Assembly: GCA_002049455.2 (NCBI GenBank)
Contig: KV918810.1
Span: 62,001-126,000, forward strand
Origin: Porphyra umbilicalis
Taxonomy: Eukaryota; Rhodophyta; Bangiophyceae; Bangiales; Bangiaceae
Length of the DNA stretch: 64,000 nt
Reading direction: 5' to 3'
Position 1 is the stretch's first letter; every line of letters starts with the position of its first letter. The position numbers and the translations under genes are program-made. Of the stretch, positions 1 through 11,308 are shown piece after piece. The notes under the pieces are model-generated. The model saw only the letters and a list, made by a program, of their open reading frames with translations. It did no database searches and was not told the origin of the DNA.

Positions 1-208
1 GTGGCAGTGGAACGACCATCGCGGCAACACCACCACCGGTGACATATCAGCCGTCAGCCGGCAAGAGCGTCATCGCACGACGGCCACCCCTTCACCGCGT
101 CTCCCAGCATCCCCAACTGGAGCCCCACAGACCAACCGCCAGACGAGCTCGCGACGAGGGCCACGCCGGGATTCGGCGCGGAAAGGCGGTGAAAAGACGC
201 TGCAACCC

Positions 209-616
209 CTACCGGCAAGACGCTGCCCTGCCCCCCGGCCACACCCGGTCCGGGGCAGCCGCCCGACCCGTCACGCACCCCGCACCCTGCCGACGCAGCT
301 GTCCGCTCACGTCTGCCTCGCCGTGACCCGCCACCGCTGCCACCGTCGCCGCCAGCTCGGATGCGGACGCGGTGGTGAAGCCCACTGGCAAGCCGCTGCC
401 TTGTAACCGCCGCCCAGCGGCCGGTACTGCCGCCGTCGTGCTGGGCGACGACCCGCACGTTCGCGCGGAAGTCCACAGCTTTGGCGACCGCCGCCCCCCG
501 CCCCCCCCCAGCTTCATCGTCACCCACGCGCGGTCAAAAAAGTTAGGGTACCTGCTGTGATCTGCCGGGAGCGCCAGCACCGCCGCGACGACCAGCACGG
601 AGCAGGTGGGGCGCAT
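209..616 (-). CDS. possible small secreted protein (unsupported hypothetical)
   Basis: A 135-codon reading frame starts with ATG at 616. Its first 18 residues look like a signal peptide: M-R-P-T-C, then a hydrophobic run V-L-V-V-A-A-V-L-A-L ending in P-A. The next stretch (DHSRYPNFFDRAWV) is not low-complexity. After that the frame passes a G/C homopolymer near 497-511 and becomes Ala/Gly/Arg-rich, so the true protein may leave this frame there, for example by splicing at the GT in the codons for A-W-V. I recognise no family. The overlapping frames on both strands are also open because the DNA is so GC-rich, so only the signal-like start argues for a gene. Confidence 0.25.
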   Translation of the reverse strand: MRPTCSVLVVAAVLALPADHSRYPNFFDRAWVTMKLGGGGGRRSPKLWTSARTCGSSPSTTAAVPAAGRRLQGSGLPVGFTTASASELAATVAAVAGHGEADVSGQLRRQGAGCVTGRAAAPDRVWPGGRAASCR

Positions 617-1084
617 TTGGCGGCATTTGGATTCGCCATCCCCCCCGCCAGCGACAGATACGTGGGTGGCAGGCCCGGTGTACAGAAAGAGGGGGCCGCC
701 AGCGGTGGCCGTCACGGCGGGCGAGGAGCCGAGGGACCGGTGGGGGTGGCACGTAACCGGCGCCCCTCGTTTTCTGAGTTGTGTCCGTAACGCCAGCGCC
801 GGTCGGGGCAGTGTGGCTGATGGGGAGGTGCTCCTGGTTGGGGCAGCGGCCGGGTGCGGTACGGCGGGGAGGAGCGGGCGCCGCGGCCGGCGCGGCGTCA
901 ACGCCCATCCCCCATCGGCTCGTGTCGGCGGAACAGCGTGAGCTGGATGGGGGGGCGGAGGGGGGCGTCGTCGAGGGAGCTCAACGACCACAGCGGCAAC
1001 GCCACAGCAGAGGGGGAGAGATGGCGCACAGACCGAGAACGGCGAGAGAGGGTGCCGCAATCCCCCCCCCCCCGTCCCCCCCAC
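617..1084. other. GC-rich stretch, no supported gene
   Basis: Open frames exist on both strands, but they show no recognisable motif and their composition follows the base composition. Bases 1-208 are the same. Confidence 0.6.
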
Positions 1085-1970
1085 GGAGCGCACGGGCGCA
1101 CCGGTACACCAGGCGAACAGGCGCACCGGTGTACCAGGCGCATGGGAGCACACGCGCATCGGTGCACCGCGCGCACGGGTGCACCGGCGCACAGGGCGCG
1201 CGGTTGCCTGGGGCGCATGGGCGCACTTTTATGCGAGGTGGGGCGCTGGGGAGCGCGGGGAAACTGGCATCGGCGCTCGGCGGCACCCGCACACGAAGCG
1301 CGCAGTGGAAACAGCACGCGGGGCGCACGGGCGCAGCAGCGTACGGGGGGGGGGCGCGAAGGCGCGAGCGGGGATGCGCGTGGGATCTCGGGGCGCACGC
1401 CGCACCCACGCACCGGCGCTTGCAGCCCCCAGACACGCCGGCGCGCGGGGCGCTCGGGGCGCACGGGCGCTTGGGGCGCACTGGCACTCAGGGCGCACCG
1501 GCGCACGACGCCCCGTGGAGTGCGGGCGCGCGGGGCGCTTGGGGCGCACCGGCGCTGGGGGCGCACCGGCGCTTGCGGCGCACCGACACACTGGGCCGGC
1601 GCCCGGGACGTCTGGAAACACAGGCGCTTGGGGCGCCCCGGCGCACGGTGCCCCCGGGTGTGCTGGCGCGCGAGGCGCTCGGGGCGCACCCGCGCTTGGG
1701 GCGCACCGACAGTCGGGGCGTAACGGCGCTCGGGAATTCTGGCCGCACCGGCGCTCGGCGAGCACCAGCACATTGCGCCCCTGGGCGCGCGAGGGCGCGA
1801 GGCGCTCGGGGCGCACCGGCTCTAGACGCTCACCGGCGTTTCGGGCTTCTGGACGCACCCGCGCTCGGGGCGCATCGGTGCACGGTGCTCCTGGGCGCAC
1901 GGGCGCGCGGGAAGCTCAGGGCGCACCGGCGCTGGAATCTCACCGGCGCTCGGGGCGCACCAGGTGCAGG
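1085..1970. repeat. degenerate GC-rich minisatellite
   Basis: About 0.9 kb is built from many variants of a short unit around GGGGCGCACCGGCGCT, 15 to 17 bases long and joined with small length changes. All six frames are open because the unit lacks stops, which explains the long Arg/Gly/Ala ORFs here on both strands. I do not treat those ORFs as genes. A looser GCAGGTGG-type repeat follows to about 2090. Confidence 0.85.
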
Positions 1971-3432
1971 CGGCAGGTAGCCGACAGCGGAAGGTGGGCG
2001 ACTGCGGCAGGTGGATGTCCGCGGCAGGTGGGCTGCAGGGGCAGGTCGGCGGCGGCGGCTGGCCGCCGGCCGTCAGGTGGCCGGCCGGCCGGGGAGAGCG
2101 TCCAGCTCCCCGTTGGCGGGTGGGCGCATGGGGGGGCTGGACCCCCAGCGCGGGTGGGCGCGCATTGCGCGGGCGACCTGGTGCCTCGACGTCCAAGAAG
2201 GGTGAGCGGGCGGGGCCGGCGGGGCGGGGCGGGCGAAGCGGGGCGGGCGGCGCGGGGCGACCAGCGCCTGATCGAACCCTGTACTGTCAGCCTGGCCGGC
2301 GATTGCACGCTGCAATTTGATTGGGCCGCTGAGAGAGAGAAAGAGAATAGCGTGTGTTCGTCTCGAAGGAGAGAAAAACGAGATTCCTCGCCGCAGCGGT
2401 GCGGCATGCAAAAAACGGTTAAGAAAAAAAGACTGAGCGTATATTTCTGCTGGTACTGCATATATTGTTTTTCTACGAGCGCATCCCTGTACTCAATGCC
2501 ATGTTCGAAACGGTCCGGCGGGGATGTGCATTTCGCGCGCTCGGCGCCTACCACGCCGGATGCAATGCACGGATGGGGAGAGCAGGTGGATGATTACAGA
2601 AGTGTCGGTGAGGCGGCCGACAGAGTTGAAGGTTGCTGGCTTTGTGGTGGGGGTGCGTCGTCAGTTGGATGATCACCTTGGACCCACCGCTACGCGACTC
2701 ATGCGGCTCCTTATCCCACTGTGCGACCCGCTCCCCACATCCCCACACCTCCCACATCACCTGCATCACGCCCAGCCCGACCCCTTCCTCCACGTAGACT
2801 GGTTCTTGGTCCTTCTCCACTATTTGCACCAATGTGAAAGACCTGCAGGGGAGGCCCCTCCATGGCTGGTGACGGTGGCGGCACTCCAGCATGTCCACTT
2901 GGAGGACGTGCGGGGGGGGGCGCCGCCGCCGCCGACGCCGCCGCCTCCATTACCCCCAGCCCGCCATGAAGAGGCAGTTGCGCCTGCCTCGAGGCAGGCA
3001 TCCGCCCCCCAGAAGAGCAATGCGTCGTGCCCCCGCTGGGCCCGGCACCGCGGCCGCCACGATGAGTCGCCCACCCGAGTCCGTCTGAGTCCTAGCCGCG
3101 TCGCCACGGGAGGCGAGCGAGCTCGTGGCGGCAAGGGCTGCCGCGAGTGCCACCCTAGAAGCGCGGGGTTGGGGGTCACAACATGAGTGGCGAGCAAAGA
3201 CGCAAAGCGCATGGTGACATCTAGGGTGAGTAGGCGCGTCGACGGAGGCCAAAGAGGAAACTGCAGAGCGGCATGCCGGGGGAGAATGCGCCGACGAAAA
3301 AAGAAAACATCGATTGATGCGCGGGGATACCGGGGGAGACAAGGTCGTCAGCGCAATTTTCCATACCGGCAGGGGAGGGTGCGACCACCGGCGGCAGCCT
3401 GGGCGCGGGGGTGAGTAGGACAGCGGGTGGGT
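1971..3432. other. no confident gene; one weak minus-strand ORF
   Basis: A GC-box-like run (GGGGCGGG variants) lies at 2205-2265. A minus-strand frame with ATG at 2892, ending at 2548 (114 codons), has non-repetitive content (for example QEPVYVEEGVGLGVM), but I cannot assign it to a family and it may be chance. Nothing else stands out. Confidence 0.4.
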
Positions 3433-3486
3433 CAGTGAGTGGGGCAGCGGGTGGGTCAGCTGACCCACCCGATGCCCCACTCACCC
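3433..3486. repeat. near-perfect 54-bp palindrome
   Basis: Two arms of about 27 bases meet without a spacer at 3459/3460 (centre GGGTCAGCTGACCC). The arms differ at only a few positions. It lies in GTGGG-rich DNA and could extrude as a cruciform. I see no element around it. Confidence 0.75.
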
Positions 3487-5410
3487 TCACTGCAGTGGGT
3501 GGGGTGTACAGTGTGCCCAAAGAGACGGACAGGCGCGGACGTGACAGATGCGTGTCAACTCACCGTTGCTGTCGTCCTCGGTACTCAAGTGCCGACTTGA
3601 TTTCGAGAAATTGGGTTGGAGGGCTTTGTACCGATGTACGGTCAACTAGCCAAGTCAATCGGCATATATTAGCTGGTCCCCTCACTCTTAGCTAATCGGA
3701 TCGCGGGGACTGAGGGGAGTGCGATTTTGGGCCATCTGGGGCACCTGTCGATCCCCTCAGGCCGAGTGGGTACTGCTTCCTCCTTGTTTTCCCGCCAACC
3801 CGCAGCGCGATGGTTGGCAGCCACAAACAACCATCGCGGCTAACAGAAGACTCATGTTGCATTGCCTCAGAAGTTTCACTGAGTGCGTTTCACAACGACT
3901 TGGTACGAACACGGTGACGACGCGAACACGGGGAACCTGCCCTCGGGGGCCGCCGTGCGGCGTGCCATACGCGAAATCGCTCATCCGCACGCGTTTCAAG
4001 GCGGTAACTATCTCCTCTGCATACCGTTCGACTACCGACCGGGAAGACCCCGGCACCGCAGACATCCCCGGGGTTGATCGCGACCTTGAGCCCTCGGGGT
4101 CCAACATCTCCTCGTTCTCCCAAGACTGTGGCACCCGCGTCAACCGGCAATATCTGCCAATGGCTGCGGAACGAACCCCTTAAGTTCGAGTAGCGGCAGC
4201 GATGGCGCTGCATGGAGGCATTGCGCTGCACATCGACTTGACTCGCTCAACGAAGGCGGTGGGGTCGCGTGGAATTCGCGGATTCAGCCGGGGTCACGAG
4301 CGGACCGGAACGCGCTCTCAGCCCCATTTTTGGACGTCGGCGGCTCGCGTCGTTCGGCTCCGGATGCATCCCGCTTCAGCTTGGTCGATGGGACTGATTA
4401 ATTCTTAGTTCAGTTGTGTTCCCATTCTTTGACTCCCCAGATCCATGACAGCTGGCGTCCACATTGGGCGTATCAATTCCATATTGCTTGCTTGAATCCA
4501 CGTGCAACTCGCACGGACAGTCGTCTTCGCAGTATCTCCGCACCCTGTGAGCGACTTAGTACGACCGCTTGCTAGCAGCGGGGTTTGAGAGCTCAACGAG
4601 CTTCATGTTCAAACATTGTTGCGACCCTACTCGCTTGCCAGATGAGGCCTCGTCGTCCCTTGTTACCTTCCTCATGCTCCATCTCACACCGTGCTGCTCC
4701 ACATCACTTGAAGACGCTCTCCGTGACGGTCCTGGAGCATCCAATAACAGTGTGAAAAATGCAAGTACGTAGCCACAGACAAGCAGAATATGGAATTCGG
4801 CGAAAAAAGCTGTCACAAAGGCTTTCAATGATTTCTTTTCACCAGCTTGACAGGTTTCTCGTCACCGAATCGAGAAAAAACGGCCTCGTCGTGGATCCTG
4901 CAACAAGCCGCAGTGCGCAGACAGACCAGCAGGCCAGACGCGATACATACGATAGTGAGCGCACAAGGCACCAGTGTCTGGCAAACAGAATCTCCCGCGC
5001 CAGTCCAGGTGGCCCGCTCTGCCCGAGCAAGGGTGCCCACTGCCATCTCATGTCTTGCCTGGGTGTCTCCAAAAGGTAGTGTGGCGGTTGCGCAACTGCC
5101 GCGCCACCAAGTTTCCTTTGCGTCATACTGTTGGCAGCCGAGTGGGCGGGCAGTTTGCTATCGACGTGTGTGCATTGATGCATGAGGAAAAAGGGCGTGG
5201 CTGGGCATGCTAGAGAATAATTGACGGGGGGGCAAAGGGACGGGTCCAAGCTAGCCCAGGTCAGTCACGGTCGAGGTCGTCGCTCTTGTTGGGTGGAGTG
5301 CAGAGATGAGTAGTTGGTTAGGTCGGGTCATGGGATGGTCTGTGGGAGAGGTGCGAACGGGAGTGGTGCTCCGACTACACATCTCAGGAGTTCGAAACAT
5401 CAAGAAACTT
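3487..5410. other. no gene seen
   Basis: 1.9 kb of moderately GC-rich unique DNA. Short ORFs occur on both strands, none with a recognisable motif and none longer than about 150 codons. Confidence 0.5.
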
Positions 5411-5506
5411 AAAATATTGAGTTATCGGTACGAAATCGGTAAATCGGTATACCGATCGGGAAACGGTATCCAGAATCGCAACGTTCGGTAAATGCCAAAC
5501 TTACCC
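5411..5506 (+). repeat. CGGTA-rich dispersed repeat, copy 1
   Basis: The segment carries AAATCGGTAAATCGGTA, then a short ACCGATCGG motif, and ends with CGGTAAATGCCAA. The same order of motifs recurs at 40741-40846. Copy 1 runs into a G-tract at 5517-5650, while copy 2 runs into other repeat DNA. Confidence 0.7.
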
Positions 5507-6615
5507 AAGGGAGGTGTGGGGGGGGGGGGGGGGGGTCGGGCTGCTGGGAGGGCCCGGGTGGGGCTGGGGAGGGGCGCGGGGAGAGAATGCGGGGGGGGCC
5601 TGGGGGGGGGGTCTGGGGGGGGGCTCTGGCGGGGGGCCCTGGCGAGGGGTGCCGGCGGGGCACATCGCGACGATAAATTTATATCGATTGGGAACTGAGG
5701 CATGGTTGGACTCACTACAATGACCAGTGCCTCGGTGACAATTCGGTATATTCCGGGACGTAACGAAACGATGGCTGTCCGATGGATGCGAGCGTCACAA
5801 GACAGACTACGACAGCGGGCCCCAGCATGTTCTGCGGGGTCACGAACCCTGCCCGGGCGTGCCCCTCCTCTGAGACTGCCCTTTCCCGACGCCAGCTCCT
5901 CTGCAACAGACACCTCGCCGCCTGCCGCCGCCCCCGCCGCTCGCCGCCACCTCCCTACGGGCGCCGTCCCCGTATGGCGCCGCCCCAGCCGCTGCCGCCG
6001 CCGCCGCCGCTGGCTGCTGTCCCAGTGGGCGGTCGGTGGCAGCGACCCCGGCGCGTTTGCGGGCTGCCTGAGGGAGCGCCTTCGGTGTTGGGTGGCGGGT
6101 GTTGGGGTGGGTGAGGCGCGGCTGTTGATTTTGTGTGACGACGCGGAAATGGTGGGGGGAGGGAGCGGCCACGAGGGGAAGCATCGGCGATGTGGGGTGG
6201 CAAAGACGGTGAGGGGGTGCAGCGAAGGTCTGGGGAGGCAACGAGGGTGGGGAGAGGCAGCAGGGATGGGGGAGGTAGAGGCGGTGTGGGAAAGCATCGG
6301 CTAAGGGGAGGTGGGCGGCGGACGCGAGAATGAGCGTGGTGGAGAGCCAGGGCGCATCGGTACTGGGTGAAAGAGACAGGAAAGGCGGGAAGGAGGGATA
6401 TGAATCCTTCTGACAGTATGGCAGATACAGTGTATACGACAGAGAGGCACTGTCGACGGCAGTCGTAGTCGTCCTAGCAGCCAGCTGAGGGGGACACGGA
6501 GGCAAAGGAGACTACAGACGGCTCCACCAAGCAGCGTGATTGGACCCACTTTGACAGTGCTTCAGATCCAGTGTACTCCACAGATCGAGACTGACACTGT
6601 CCAATCCAGTGGATC
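5507..6615. other. G-tract and GC-rich stretch, no supported gene
   Basis: Poly-G runs at 5517-5650 could form quadruplexes. From about 5860 to 6110 the plus strand is CCG-rich. Overlapping ORFs on both strands are Pro/Ala/Arg-rich and show no domain. Confidence 0.5.
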
Positions 6616-7878
6616 ATGTCTTTTCTTGCAAAAACAAGGAACGGTGCGCACGTCCTGCAGCACACTTTGCCCATTCTGTTCACATTTTTTTTGGAGACAG
6701 AACGGTCTGGTCACCGCCTCGTCGCACGGTTTCATCTGGTCCAAGAAGGACGAGCATTCGCCCTCACCCACCGCCAATTTGGTCATGCTCGCGTCGACGC
6801 CCTCTTCCGCGCCTTCCCGCCCATGACGTTCACGCCCACCGACGTGGCCAACCTCCGAGACGTTGGTCGCTCTTGCGTGCCCTGCCAACAGTTCTCCCAC
6901 CTGCCCCGCTCTCCCCGCCACGCCCTCCCGCCGCGCCTGCTCACATTCAACCAGATCATTGCCCTCGACACCTTCCAGCTCCACGCCGACGTGCCCAAGG
7001 TGCTCGATATCACCTGCCTTCACACGAACTTTGGGCAAGGCGGCCTCGTCCGCTCCATGCATGGCTCCCACACGTTTGCCCTCCTCTACCTAACCTGGCT
7101 CTGCATTTGGAGCTGCCCCGACTCTGTACTGACCGACCGTGGCACCGAAGCCGAAAACGACGGCTTCATCCACGCCCTTCACTCCATGGGCGTACACTGG
7201 CGCCCTTTTTCCTTCGAGGCCTCTCTGGGCAATGGCCGCTACGAACGCCACCACGGACCCATCCGCGACGCCTACCTCCGAATCACCGCCGAGACGCCCG
7301 CCCTTGCCTCCGACCTCGCCCTCGCTATGGCCTTCAAAGCCCGAAATGACTCCCCTCGCGCCCATGGATCCTCACCCACCACTGCCGTCACCGAAGAGGC
7401 CCCCCGCCTCCTCATCGGCGACAACCACAACAATGACCCAGCCATCGCTGCCCGCCACCGCGCCATGCAAATTGCCGGTGCCACGATGGAGGCCTACACC
7501 GCCACCGATCGCCTGCGCGGCGCCCTCTCTCACCCGGGCGCCACCGTCCTATTCGTCGAAGTCGGCCAAGCCGTCTGGCTCCACCGCGACCGCCAAGGGT
7601 GGCTTCGCGGCTCCGTACACTCCCTCGACGGTAAGAACGTGTATGTCCGACACAACGGCTGCCTCTTTTCCTCCCACGAGGCCTGCAATAAGCCCTGCGT
7701 CTCCCGCCAACCGCCGCAATCGCTCGCCTCGCCCACCCTCCCCGTCTCCGCCTCCACCGCCCCAATCCGCACGCACACGCCGGCCCCGTTAGCCCCCTGC
7801 CACCTCCACGGGGGGGGGGCAAGTTTGCACTTGACCTCCGCCGCCCCCACCACCGCAGTCACCGACGCATCCCGCTAG
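6616..7878 (+). mobile_element. copia-like integrase fossil (LTR not found)
   Basis: A 420-codon frame contains an integrase zinc-binding region (HRQFGH followed by a CVPCQQ pair), then core segments around ALDTF and LTDRGTE, and a C-terminal part that includes NDSPRAHG and LSHPGATV. The same blocks, in the same order, occur in the older element at 10843-15807 (for example LSHPGAS and SLDGKDVYV against SLDGKNVYV), so the two belong to one copia-like lineage. I found no gag, reverse transcriptase or flanking LTRs, so this is a fragment and should be read as a fossil. Confidence 0.8.
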
Positions 7879-8411
7879 CGGGCGGGAGCGCCGCTCGGCC
7901 TCACGCCTGCCGCCGTAAGCCGTATGGCCATGTCACCGGGGCGCGGCCACGCTACCATCCGCCATTCATCCGCACCCTGAGGACGTCCACGAGGCCGCTC
8001 CGTAGCCGCAGCCGCCACTCTACGACCTGACGGCGGCGGCAATCATCTCGTCGGCGGCCACAGCATTGGCCGACGCCTGCACGGCGCGGCGGCGGCACGA
8101 GGTGGCAGCACTTCGGGCGCACGTGCAGCTGTTAGCAGCGTAAGATGCGGTTTGTTCAGGCCTCAGTGGCTTACAATTTATGGCCGCCCCAAAGCACTTG
8201 TCGGTATCTACGTGGCCCAAGGAGGTGGCGGGGGATGGGGGGATGCCGCCGCGGCTGACGGCAGCAGTGCGGTCGGTGGAGGCCCGCGCGGCGACGCAAC
8301 TCTTCCTGTGGAGTTGGGGGGTGCGATGGGCATTGCATTTGTTGATGGCATGTTGGTGCCCGGCTGGCGAGTGGGGGGGTGAGCACGGCCGTAACGATTG
8401 ATGTCCCAGGG
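7879..8411. other. no gene seen
   Basis: GC-rich tail beyond the integrase fossil. Short frames on both strands show no motif. Confidence 0.5.
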
Positions 8412-9286
8412 ACATAGAACAGACAAAGCGCAGTGTACCCCAAATTTCTCACAAAGGAGGAAACAACTTGTAAAAGTGCGGCTCTCTCCTCGCGCTGCTC
8501 TTTGTCGCGGCGGTCCATGCGCTCACGAATCTCTTTCTCAAAAACGCTCTCGACGCGCCATCTCTTCGTCGTGCAGCTGACGCTCTTGGTTCAATCGACG
8601 CTCACCCAGCCCAATCTCCTTGCTTTTTAGGTCCCAGCGCCGCTTCTCGCTGTTCTCCAGCATCTCGACGACGTCGTCATCCTGAATCTCGCACCGCTTG
8701 CGGCGCCGTCCTCGCCGAGTTGGCGTGCTCTTGCTGCTGCCTGGCGACAAGGGTGGAGCAGTGGTGTCCCCCCGCCTGCTCTTCGGATCCCTCGACGGGG
8801 CGCTTGCATCTGAAAGGCCATCAGCACTACGGTGCGCCCACCACTCCATGGCCATCCGTCTGATGATCTCACCACATTGAAGAAGCCGCTGCTTCTTCCC
8901 ATCCTGCTCTCCTCGGTCCTCCTCCTCCAACCTTTTGTGGTCTTGCGCCTCCTCCACTGCGTCGATCAACAACTTGTTGAGATTCGAGACGTCCTTCTCT
9001 TTCCCCGTTGTCAATGCTTGTTTCTTGTCCTTGAGTGAAAGGTGATCGTACAACAGCAGCCAACGGTCACATATCGCTTGTACTCGATTTTAAATGGCGC
9101 TTGAGGATGGTAATTAAATATACGTGCCGCCTCGCCGTACCGCTCCACACGCTGGCCCCGAGGCGCCCTGTGCACGTAAGCACTCCGTACAGCATGGACA
9201 CAAATGACGTCGGCGTCTTGCGTCCATCGGCGCCGGAGCTTTTTCGGGCTACCCCCCCCGGCGCTCTCTCCGTTGTTCAAGTCCAT
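8412..9286 (-). pseudogene. Myb/SANT-like DNA-binding coiled-coil gene, frameshifted
   Basis: From ATG at 9286 the frame begins with an acidic, Gly-rich leader and then a Myb/SANT-like (trihelix-type) block starting RRRWTQDADVICVHAVRSAY and ending near FKIEYKR. The rest of the protein continues in a different frame: YDHLSLKDKKQAL, then a long charged segment rich in E, K and R that should form a coiled coil (DHKRLEEEDRGEQDGKKQR), a basic TRRGRRRKR patch, and more coiled coil up to MARRERF. A second change of frame at the TTTTT run near 8535 leads into FEKEIRERMDRRDKEQ. So at least two frame changes separate one coherent protein. Both may be real decay or base-calling errors in runs. Such Myb-like coiled-coil proteins occur as host regulators and as partners of Harbinger-type transposases, and I cannot tell which applies. 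Confidence 0.6.
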
Positions 9287-9789
9287 CTCTATGTGATCAT
9301 GAGCCACAGAGCCGTCAGGCTCGCCACCGGTGGAAGGCCGAGAGAGAGTCGTCGGTGTCGAGCGCGTCTGATCACCGCTTGAATCGACGTCTCCTCCAGC
9401 CCTACCGCCGTCCTTATTGCCAGGCAGCGAAGTAAGGACAGAGCACGGGGGCGCGCGGCGGGTGGAGAGAGGATTGATAGGGCGCAGGGATAAATGTGGG
9501 CAACCAGGTGCGGTGGCGTGTGACCATAGCAGCACCGGGCGTGCACCTCAGCAGTCCCGCTCGGGGTGTCTATCCGTGCCCTGAGCGCCCATGAGACAGC
9601 AAGGCCAAGAGTTCACTCAGGGCGTCTGTGCCAGGGGTGCCTCAGAGACCCCGTGTGGCCGGGTCCCTCTTCCGAAACAGTCTTTCGTTATTTCTCCGAG
9701 ATAGCGACCACTTCGGAAGGGGTCTTCGGAAGCAGGTGCCTGACTGTAATGCGATCCGGCCGTGCATCTGAAGAACTAACGAAGAACTA

Positions 9790-10188
9790 TTGCTGATCCC
9801 CGAATTTTGTCCTGGGGGACAGAGACAGAGACTGACTGTGAATATCAGCACTCTATTGGTCTGAACCGACAGTAAGCAGGCATCGAAGCCAATAGAAAGA
9901 CCGCATTCGGTGAGAGGACCTTTCATCCTTCAAAACTTACTGTTTGTTGCCGCTTGATCCGCTTTTCTTGGCACGGAGCAAGCAGCCCACGCGAGATCTT
10001 GAGATTTTCTACAGTCTCCTTGCCAGAAGTGCAGAAAAAAATAGGAGCTGATTTGGATTTCCAGGCTGTATGGGCACATGTCAGCAATCAGGAGCACCAA
10101 GTCAGTCCCAGGGACGCATCTGATTGGTGGAGAGAGTCGGTCCGCAAGTCAGTCTCTGTCCACCGGGACAAAACTCGGGGATCAGCAA
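9790..10188 (+). mobile_element. 399-bp inverted-repeat element (MITE family 1), copy 1
   Basis: The ends are imperfect inverted repeats of at least 37 bases: TTGCTGATCCCCGAATTTTG on the left and the complement of the same motif on the right. There is no coding capacity. TA lies directly outside both ends. A 9-base direct repeat CGAAGAACT also lies just outside (9780-9788 and 10192-10200), so the target duplication is either TA (Tc1/mariner-like) or 9 bp (Mutator-like). A second copy of exactly the same length lies at 45749-46147 in the opposite orientation. Confidence 0.85.
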
Positions 10189-10200
10189 TACCGAAGAACT

Positions 10201-10842
10201 GACGGCGAAAACCCTCTATCATGCAGCCAATGACTGCTCATTATTCAATGTTAAGAACACGGTCCAGACCCTGTCCGAATGCCAGTTCAATGACTGTGAC
10301 CACGTGCCTATTGGCTGCGCCAGGCGGCTTAGTTTCACAGTTTTTGAGACGGGTATCCGCGGTCCACAAGTCAGAGACTGCGCACCTGTGCCATCTGGTG
10401 CGCTAGAAGAAACGCGAGTGGGCTGGATTCAGGCACTGCTGTAACTTTTATAGATGATGATTGCCCAAAAGAGTGTCAGTGACTCGTCTCGATGTCAATG
10501 AACAAAATGCGATCTACTGGTCACGGGGATCACGTCTTCATAGGGCCAATGAACGGCCGAAACGGATAGAAATGAATTGCATGAACTCCTCAAACGTCAT
10601 GCATGTTCGAAGGCCGATTCAGCCTCTGCGAGCAAAGATAAGGAGCCGGTAAGGGGAACGCTCCTGACGGCACCGCTGTGACCGGTGGCTCAAGAATATT
10701 TGTCCTGATTACGCTGTCAGCGCGCATGTTCTGGCATCGCTTCACAAAAACCACCGCGGGTGTCAGAAGGAGACTTCCACCGGGTCACCCAGAGTGCGGT
10801 GTTTCAGCTGCAGTCAGCCTTCGTCGGCCTGAGGGCCCGGTG
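10201..10842. other. no gene seen
   Basis: Unique DNA of mixed composition between the 399-bp element and the LTR element. Only short ORFs without motifs. Confidence 0.5.
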
Positions 10843-10989
10843 TGTCCACCCCGGCCATCGCCAGGTGCGCCCACGCCTCAGTGTCAGGCCACGTGTGCGC
10901 GTTACGGCGCACCGCCCCAGCACACTGTCGCACCTCGCAAGGGTGCACCGCCTACGAGGGCAACGAATCGAACCATACGCTTTTCGACA
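10843..10989 (+). repeat. left LTR of the old copia-like element
   Basis: 147 bp, starting TGTCCACCCCGG and ending CTTTTCGACA. It has the same length as the right copy at 15661-15807, with about 12 percent difference. Confidence 0.88.
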
Positions 10990-10995
10990 ATTACA

Positions 10996-11007
10996 TGGTA
11001 TCGCTCC
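10996..11007 (+). promoter_or_regulatory. primer-binding site
   Basis: TGGTATCGCTCC starts six bases after the left LTR. It resembles the TGGTATCAGAGC type, complementary to the 3' end of initiator tRNA-Met, that many copia elements use. Confidence 0.65.
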
Positions 11008-11308
11008 AGGAGGCTCTTTTCCATTGGGCTCCTTCTCCCCCGGGCCTGGCGTGACGCTCCCTCGGGCGCCTCGTACCCTCGTTCGGGCGACATTTGCATA
11101 GCTGTGCCCGCCGCCCCGGTGTGACGCGCTGCCACGGTGCCTCATATCCTTCGCTCGGATCCACGACCCGGGAGGTGCCCCCGTCGCTACGCTTTGGTGT
11201 GACGCGTGCGGCTTTTCCGCGCCCCTCGTGTCCCTTGCCTGCCGCCGATCCTCCAGGTCTCCCCGTCCCGGCCCCGCCTGAAGCTTCGCTTCGCTCCTCC
11301 CCGCCGCC

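Noticed and set aside
781-1980. Overlapping ORFs of 290-500 codons on both strands
   Set aside because: They run through the 15-17-bp minisatellite; the unit lacks stop codons in any frame.
2250-2300. tRNA-like GATCGAACCCTG on the minus strand
   Set aside because: The B-box consensus is incomplete and no cloverleaf can be drawn.
10935-10985. B-box-like GGTTCGATTCG inside an LTR
   Set aside because: It is part of the LTR sequence, with no tRNA arms around it.
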